From positions 1 to 19,751 of the forward strand of contig CAJTWH010000036.1 of assembly GCA_910579995.1 (NCBI GenBank): DNA of 19,751 nucleotides, written 5' to 3'. This DNA is from an uncultured Muribaculaceae bacterium (lineage in GTDB: Bacteria > Bacteroidota > Bacteroidia > Bacteroidales > Muribaculaceae). Positions 16,513 through 19,751 of this stretch are shown piece by piece. The notes below the pieces were generated by a model. That model was not told the origin of the DNA. It searched no databases and worked only from the letters and a program-made list of their open reading frames with translations. The translations under genes and the position numbers were made by a program. The number at the start of each line of letters is the position of its first letter. Positions within the stretch are counted from its first letter, which is position 1.

Positions 16513-18235
16513 CTTTTTGGAGTAAATAGGGACTGTATGTCGAAATAAAAGCCGACAGTGTGTCTTTGAAATGTTTTCGTATTTGTTCTCCTTCCCAACT
16601 GTTTTCTGCAAACCTATAGATACTATGCATCAGATGTCGGCTCTTGAATATTTTCTTTCGTTCGTTATCAGTACCAAGGAGGAACATATTCTTTTTTTCA
16701 TCAAAAGAACTCGGCCCAAAAGAAGAATTGTCATCACGATAGATAAGCACGAGATTACCCAAACAATGCTCTGTGACATCAAGTTCTTCCGTATTGTCAA
16801 GCGGATTGGTTATACGGCCTAAATCAGTCCTGTTTGTCATTAGAGCAATATCATCTTCGGTTATCACCGTATCATCACCTCGCTTTATGACATCACCGTC
16901 TATGTGATATACAGTTGATTTTGCTTTAATATGCTCAAGCGACCATTTATTCTTATCCCATATATGAAAATCAAACTTACGTCCACTGCCGTTGTTTTGC
17001 AAATTATCTTCATCTATGTTTAATCTTAGCAGAAGAATATATGCTTCTGCTTTTCCGTCGGTATTATACACATCGGCTGACTTGAGCATTTCAAATTTTG
17101 CGATAAATTTATCTTTTATCTCTTCAGTCGATTTTTTAATTATCTGCGCGTGTGTCAAACCAAGAAATGCAAGAAGATAATAATCGTTCAGATTGTCATC
17201 CGGTATGTTAGTCTGAAAATAATACTTGATAAATTTAACAAGATTGTCTTTATCAAGCAGACGGACAATTGCTCCAATCCTATTATACTTAATCGGATTA
17301 TAGTAAACTTCCTCAAATCTTTTCTGAGTCTTCCTCAAAAGGTCAAAAACGGCCTTTGCCTTGGACGGTGAGTGATCGCGACCGAACAAATCAGAACAAA
17401 AACTATCGAATGTTATATTGTCTTTTCGGCTTTCTCCGGTAGCCGCAGTTAATAGCCATCCCAATTGCCAATCTGTCTGAAATATGAATTTCACATCTTC
17501 ATTATTCCACCAATGCAACCACTTGTCCCATTCTCGGGCATAACGGCTGCGCAAGGCATTGAGTTCCCACTCTTCCTGTATTGAAATCTCTCCTTTTGTA
17601 TATGACGCCAATCGAAGTATTTCGGACTTTATAATCTCCTGTTCAAGCATTTTAGCACGGTTACCATTCATCATGGTAAAAACTTTTATCGCTTGACTTT
17701 CCGGTATGGATATGAATAAAAACTTTATATGAGTAAGCAGATACTCTAAAAACTCTTTTCTTATTTTTTCTGCAAGCAGGCCTGAATTATTAAGTTTTTC
17801 TCTAATAATGGCAAGGCTCTTCTTAAAATAGTACAAATCCTGAAACGGTTCATCTTCAGAAGCCTCTACGCAAAGATTGTCTTCAATATTTGTCAAAAAA
17901 TCCTCCGATTCCTTTCGTATTGCATATCTTATAGCAAAGTTACCTTTGTAGCCAAGATACTTCAAGAGCAGGTATAAGAAAGTTGTTCTCTGCTGGCCGT
18001 CGATCAGAATTATCTCATCGACATTCTCGCTTACCGTCACGCCTTGAAGAAAAACATCGGAAGAAGAATCATGCTGAAACTTAGACAACAATGTATCCAT
18101 TAAATGTGTCGAAGAATCAGAGCGCCCGTCATTGCGCCTTTTTCCCCATACATACCCTCGCTGATAGTCGGGAACTGTAAAACATTTTTCTGCGCCTTGC
18201 CGAAGATAATCATTTAAGGTAATAATCGGTTCCAT
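16496..18235 (-). CDS. DUF262 protein with C-terminal HNH (DUF1524-like) nuclease motif
   Basis: A 579-residue protein. The N-terminal DUF262 domain has VPDYQRGYVW (21-30), DGQQR (79-83, within LIDGQQRTTFLYLL) and the MMNGNRAKMLEQEIIKSEIL segment (188-207). The C-terminus carries a His-Me finger pattern like DUF1524: WSLEHI (431-436, putative catalytic H435), then HCLGNLVL (490-497) and N503-S-S-F-G with K514 after it. This domain order matches single-chain GmrSD/SspE-type modification-dependent restriction enzymes. No signal peptide; cytoplasmic. It is the first gene of the - strand operon, with its own promoter, and overlaps the second DUF262 gene by 17 bases, so the two products are likely made together. 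No methylase or phosphorothioation genes are present in the window. Confidence 0.87.
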   Translation of the reverse strand: MEPIITLNDYLRQGAEKCFTVPDYQRGYVWGKRRNDGRSDSSTHLMDTLLSKFQHDSSSDVFLQGVTVSENVDEIILIDGQQRTTFLYLLLKYLGYKGNFAIRYAIRKESEDFLTNIEDNLCVEASEDEPFQDLYYFKKSLAIIREKLNNSGLLAEKIRKEFLEYLLTHIKFLFISIPESQAIKVFTMMNGNRAKMLEQEIIKSEILRLASYTKGEISIQEEWELNALRSRYAREWDKWLHWWNNEDVKFIFQTDWQLGWLLTAATGESRKDNITFDSFCSDLFGRDHSPSKAKAVFDLLRKTQKRFEEVYYNPIKYNRIGAIVRLLDKDNLVKFIKYYFQTNIPDDNLNDYYLLAFLGLTHAQIIKKSTEEIKDKFIAKFEMLKSADVYNTDGKAEAYILLLRLNIDEDNLQNNGSGRKFDFHIWDKNKWSLEHIKAKSTVYHIDGDVIKRGDDTVITEDDIALMTNRTDLGRITNPLDNTEELDVTEHCLGNLVLIYRDDNSSFGPSSFDEKKNMFLLGTDNERKKIFKSRHLMHSIYRFAENSWEGEQIRKHFKDTLSAFISTYSPYLLQKDEEQD

Positions 18236-18254
18236 AGTAAAGTATCTTTTTGCA

Positions 18255-18285
18255 CAAAGTTACAAAATTTTATAAGTATGACAAA
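18255..18285 (-). promoter_or_regulatory. Promoter of the DUF262-ispE operon
   Basis: On the - strand TTTG (18285-18282) and TAACTTTG (18262-18255) are separated by 19 bp, a consensus Bacteroidota promoter. It gives a leader of about 15 bases before the ATG at 18235. Confidence 0.8.
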
Positions 18286-18290
18286 TAAAT

Positions 18291-18321
18291 TTTGCGGCAC
18301 TCGAGGTAATTTGTAACTTTG
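18291..18321 (+). promoter_or_regulatory. Promoter of the NlpC/P60 gene
   Basis: TTTG at 18291-18294 and TAACTTTG at 18314-18321 with a 19-bp spacer. The -7 octamer and spacing equal those of the divergent promoter; the two -33 boxes are only 5 bases apart. The predicted start of transcription is near 18325-18329. Confidence 0.8.
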
Positions 18322-18336
18322 TATTCAATGAGATAT

Positions 18337-19086
18337 ATGCGTGTACTTCTGGCCTTGTTTGTGTCGGCGAATCTTCTTTTTGCCGGCTGCCATGGCTCGC
18401 GGCAGAGCGCCGCGCCCGTGGCGGAGGAGTACGACCGCCCCGGGCTCAAGGGCGTAGACCCGGCCGTGGGGCAGAAAATCGTAAAGGAGGCGCGCAAGTG
18501 GCTCGGCACCAAATATGTGTATGGCGGCAAGACACGCAAGGGCACTGACTGCTCTGGCATGGTGATGGTGGTTTATGAGCAGGTGACGGGTATTAAGCTG
18601 CCGCGCGACAGCCACTCGCAGCAGGCCTTTACCGAGCATATCAAGCGCCGCGACCTCACGCCGGGCGACCTCGTGTTTTTCGCCTCCAAGGCCGGTGGCT
18701 CACGCATAGGGCACGTGGGCATTTATATCGGGCAAGGGCAATTTATCCATGCCTCCAGCAGCCGGGGCGTGATTATCAGCAAGCTCGACGAGAGCTATTA
18801 TGCCCGGCATTTTCACTCAGCCGGACGTGTGCCGGGCGTGAAGAAAGGCAAAGCCAAAGAGGTGAAGACTGAGGTTACAGCTCCGGAGCGCACCGACTTC
18901 CCCATAATCACAAAGCCTGCCGACACCTTGAGCATTTCGCTTGACCGCCTCATCGAAATCTCCGCACCCGACAGCATTGCCATCCCCTCAGAAATTTGCG
19001 AACCTGACTCCATCGCTTTAGAGCCTGCCGCAGAAATTTGCGAGCCCGACACTATTACCGCCTCGGTGATAAGCGCATTCGAGTAA
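18337..19086 (+). CDS. NlpC/P60 family cell-wall hydrolase, lipoprotein
   Basis: A 249-residue cysteine peptidase of the NlpC/P60 family, which cleaves peptide cross-links in murein. The signal peptide MRVLLALFVSANLLFAGC ends in a lipobox (Cys18). The catalytic domain spans about residues 45-160 with TDCSG (C72), RIGHVGIYIG (H126) and FIHAS (H138) as the Cys-His-His triad. The region after about 170 is a low-complexity tail with degenerate repeats (SEICEPDSIA, AEICEPDTIT) and no known domain. A second ATG lies 9 bases upstream at 18328, almost on the predicted transcription start, so 18337 is preferred, though not certain. It diverges from the DUF262 operon. Codon use is GC-rich, like the core genes. 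Confidence 0.92.
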   Translation: MRVLLALFVSANLLFAGCHGSRQSAAPVAEEYDRPGLKGVDPAVGQKIVKEARKWLGTKYVYGGKTRKGTDCSGMVMVVYEQVTGIKLPRDSHSQQAFTEHIKRRDLTPGDLVFFASKAGGSRIGHVGIYIGQGQFIHASSSRGVIISKLDESYYARHFHSAGRVPGVKKGKAKEVKTEVTAPERTDFPIITKPADTLSISLDRLIEISAPDSIAIPSEICEPDSIALEPAAEICEPDTITASVISAFE

Positions 19087-19114
19087 GTTTCAACCCTTGA
19101 ATATCATTATTTTG

Positions 19115-19142
19115 AGCAAAACGCACGGCCTTTTTGCTTTCT
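19115..19142 (+). terminator. Possible weak terminator after the NlpC/P60 gene
   Basis: A 7-bp stem (AGCAAAA at 19115-19121 with TTTTGCT at 19132-19138) and a 10-base loop are followed by TT. It is short and AT-rich, so only a tentative call. Confidence 0.4.
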
Positions 19143-19177
19143 GATTTGTTATATTATTAAATCAAATAATTTGGGTT

Positions 19178-19564
19178 ATGAAAACTTTCCTCGCAATATT
19201 GGCAGCCGGCATAGCATTGATTGGAGCAAGTTCGTGCGCCGACCTCGGCTTCGGCGTAGATGTAGGCTCTTCAGGGCCTTACGATACATATTGGTATCCC
19301 AACGGATATTTAGGTGATTATTATTGGAACACACCGGTGTGGAATTATGGCCCGATATATAATCAGCGGCCACCTGCTCCTCCTTTAATCGGCAATGGTC
19401 CCGGCTCTGTAGGCATGCCCGCCAACCGTCCGCAGCAGCGGCCACCTCAGACAAGCAAACCGCCTACAGTAAATCCTGCCGGCCCCAACGGTATCGGCTG
19501 GAATCCCGGACCGATGAACCGGCCCGGCAACAACGGCCTGCCGACGGGTAAACCGCTGAAATGA
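19178..19564 (+). CDS. Small Pro/Gly/Asn-rich lipoprotein
   Basis: A 128-residue protein of unknown function. The signal peptide ends in the lipobox GASSC (Cys20). The mature part begins with a Tyr/Trp-rich stretch (YDTYWYPNGYLGDYYWN, about 35-51) and continues as a disordered Pro/Gly/Asn-rich tail (PPAPPL, NRPQQRPPQTSKPP, NPGPMNRPGNNG). Such composition suggests an envelope-anchored, extended or adhesive protein rather than an enzyme. It begins 91 bases after the NlpC/P60 stop. The preceding AATAATTTG is only a near match to TAnnTTTG and lies too close to the ATG to be convincing as its promoter. Coding status rests on the clear lipoprotein N-terminus and composition. Confidence 0.75.
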   Translation: MKTFLAILAAGIALIGASSCADLGFGVDVGSSGPYDTYWYPNGYLGDYYWNTPVWNYGPIYNQRPPAPPLIGNGPGSVGMPANRPQQRPPQTSKPPTVNPAGPNGIGWNPGPMNRPGNNGLPTGKPLK

Positions 19565-19582
19565 TACCAATCTGCAAACAAT

Positions 19583-19640
19583 CGCTACGTAGTTATACGA
19601 CATAGTCAATATAAATGACAAGTCGCGCAACTACGTAGCG
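19583..19640. repeat. 12-bp perfect inverted repeat with structured spacer
   Basis: Arms CGCTACGTAGTT (19583-19594) and AACTACGTAGCG (19629-19640) pair perfectly across 34 bases. Each arm contains the 8-bp palindrome CTACGTAG, and the spacer itself holds two small dyads (GACATAGTC, GACAAGTC). No T-run follows, so it does not look like a plain terminator. Confidence 0.75.
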
Positions 19641-19666
19641 CTTATCTAATAGGAATCATTATCTTA

Positions 19667-19724
19667 CCTATGGTTACGCATAGCTACGCCATGCTGACCA
19701 TAGGAAATCTAGGACTTGCGCAAG
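19667..19724. repeat. Further dyads near the window end
   Basis: CCTATGGT (19667-19674) pairs with ACCATAGG (19697-19704); inside it GCAT (19678-19681) pairs with ATGC (19691-19694). The 10-bp palindrome CTTGCGCAAG follows at 19715-19724. No gene is seen between 19565 and 19751. Confidence 0.6.
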
Positions 19725-19751
19725 CAAAAAGTGTTAAAAATTCGATTAAAT

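Noticed and set aside
16513..16611. N-terminal extension of the second DUF262 protein
   Set aside because: It would overlap the upstream gene by over 100 bases and adds residues not typical of DUF262 N-termini; ATG 16512 gives the expected motif spacing.
14230..18235. Toxin-antitoxin pair
   Set aside because: Both products are large DUF262 proteins with restriction-type motifs; neither resembles a small toxin or antitoxin.
1..19751. CRISPR arrays, tRNA or rRNA genes, insertion sequences
   Set aside because: No regularly spaced short repeats, no cloverleaf or rRNA-like sequence and no transposase or integrase motifs were seen on either strand.

Overview
The window looks like chromosomal DNA from a Bacteroidales bacterium, possibly a Muribaculaceae-type gut anaerobe (inference). 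Several genes are preceded by the Bacteroidota sigma-ABfr type promoter (TTTG, about 19-20 bp, then TAnnTTTG), lipoproteins are frequent, Shine-Dalgarno sequences are weak, and the core genes use GC-rich codons. I see no rRNA, tRNA, CRISPR array, insertion sequence or integrase.

Layout, left to right. (1) Positions 99-2870, + strand: a three-gene housekeeping operon of a YraN-family protein, an M24 Xaa-Pro aminopeptidase and a gamma-carbonic-anhydrase-like hexapeptide protein, closed by a hairpin terminator. (2) Positions 2943-5032, + strand: a monocistronic two-domain protein with a glucosamine-6-phosphate deaminase-like half that has lost canonical catalytic residues, fused to a PIG-L/LmbE deacetylase half. 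A perfect 13-bp inverted repeat follows it. (3) Positions 5039-8428, + strand: a Wza-like polysaccharide export lipoprotein and a Wzc-like chain-length regulator/tyrosine kinase, without adjacent glycosyltransferases. (4) Positions 8356-11426, + strand: a tandem duplication of about 1.53 kb. Each unit carries the last bases of wzc, its terminator, a promoter and a surface-lipoprotein gene. The two genes look identical over both ends but differ strongly in one central block of about 120 codons. (5) Positions 18285-11425, - strand: a promoter followed by two DUF262 genes (the first with a C-terminal HNH/DUF1524-like nuclease motif), then ispE, grpE and dnaJ. The second DUF262 gene overlaps ispE by ATGA, so a probable anti-phage module is translationally joined to an essential isoprenoid gene. 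(6) Positions 18291-19564, + strand: an NlpC/P60 cell-wall hydrolase lipoprotein diverging from the DUF262 operon, and a small Pro/Gly/Asn-rich lipoprotein. The window ends in a cluster of nested palindromes.

The most notable parts are the mosaic tandem lipoprotein pair beside the polysaccharide exporter, the asymmetric DUF262 pair coupled to ispE, and the apparently inactive deaminase domain in the NagB/PIG-L fusion. Functions are read from motifs by eye; no database search was run.
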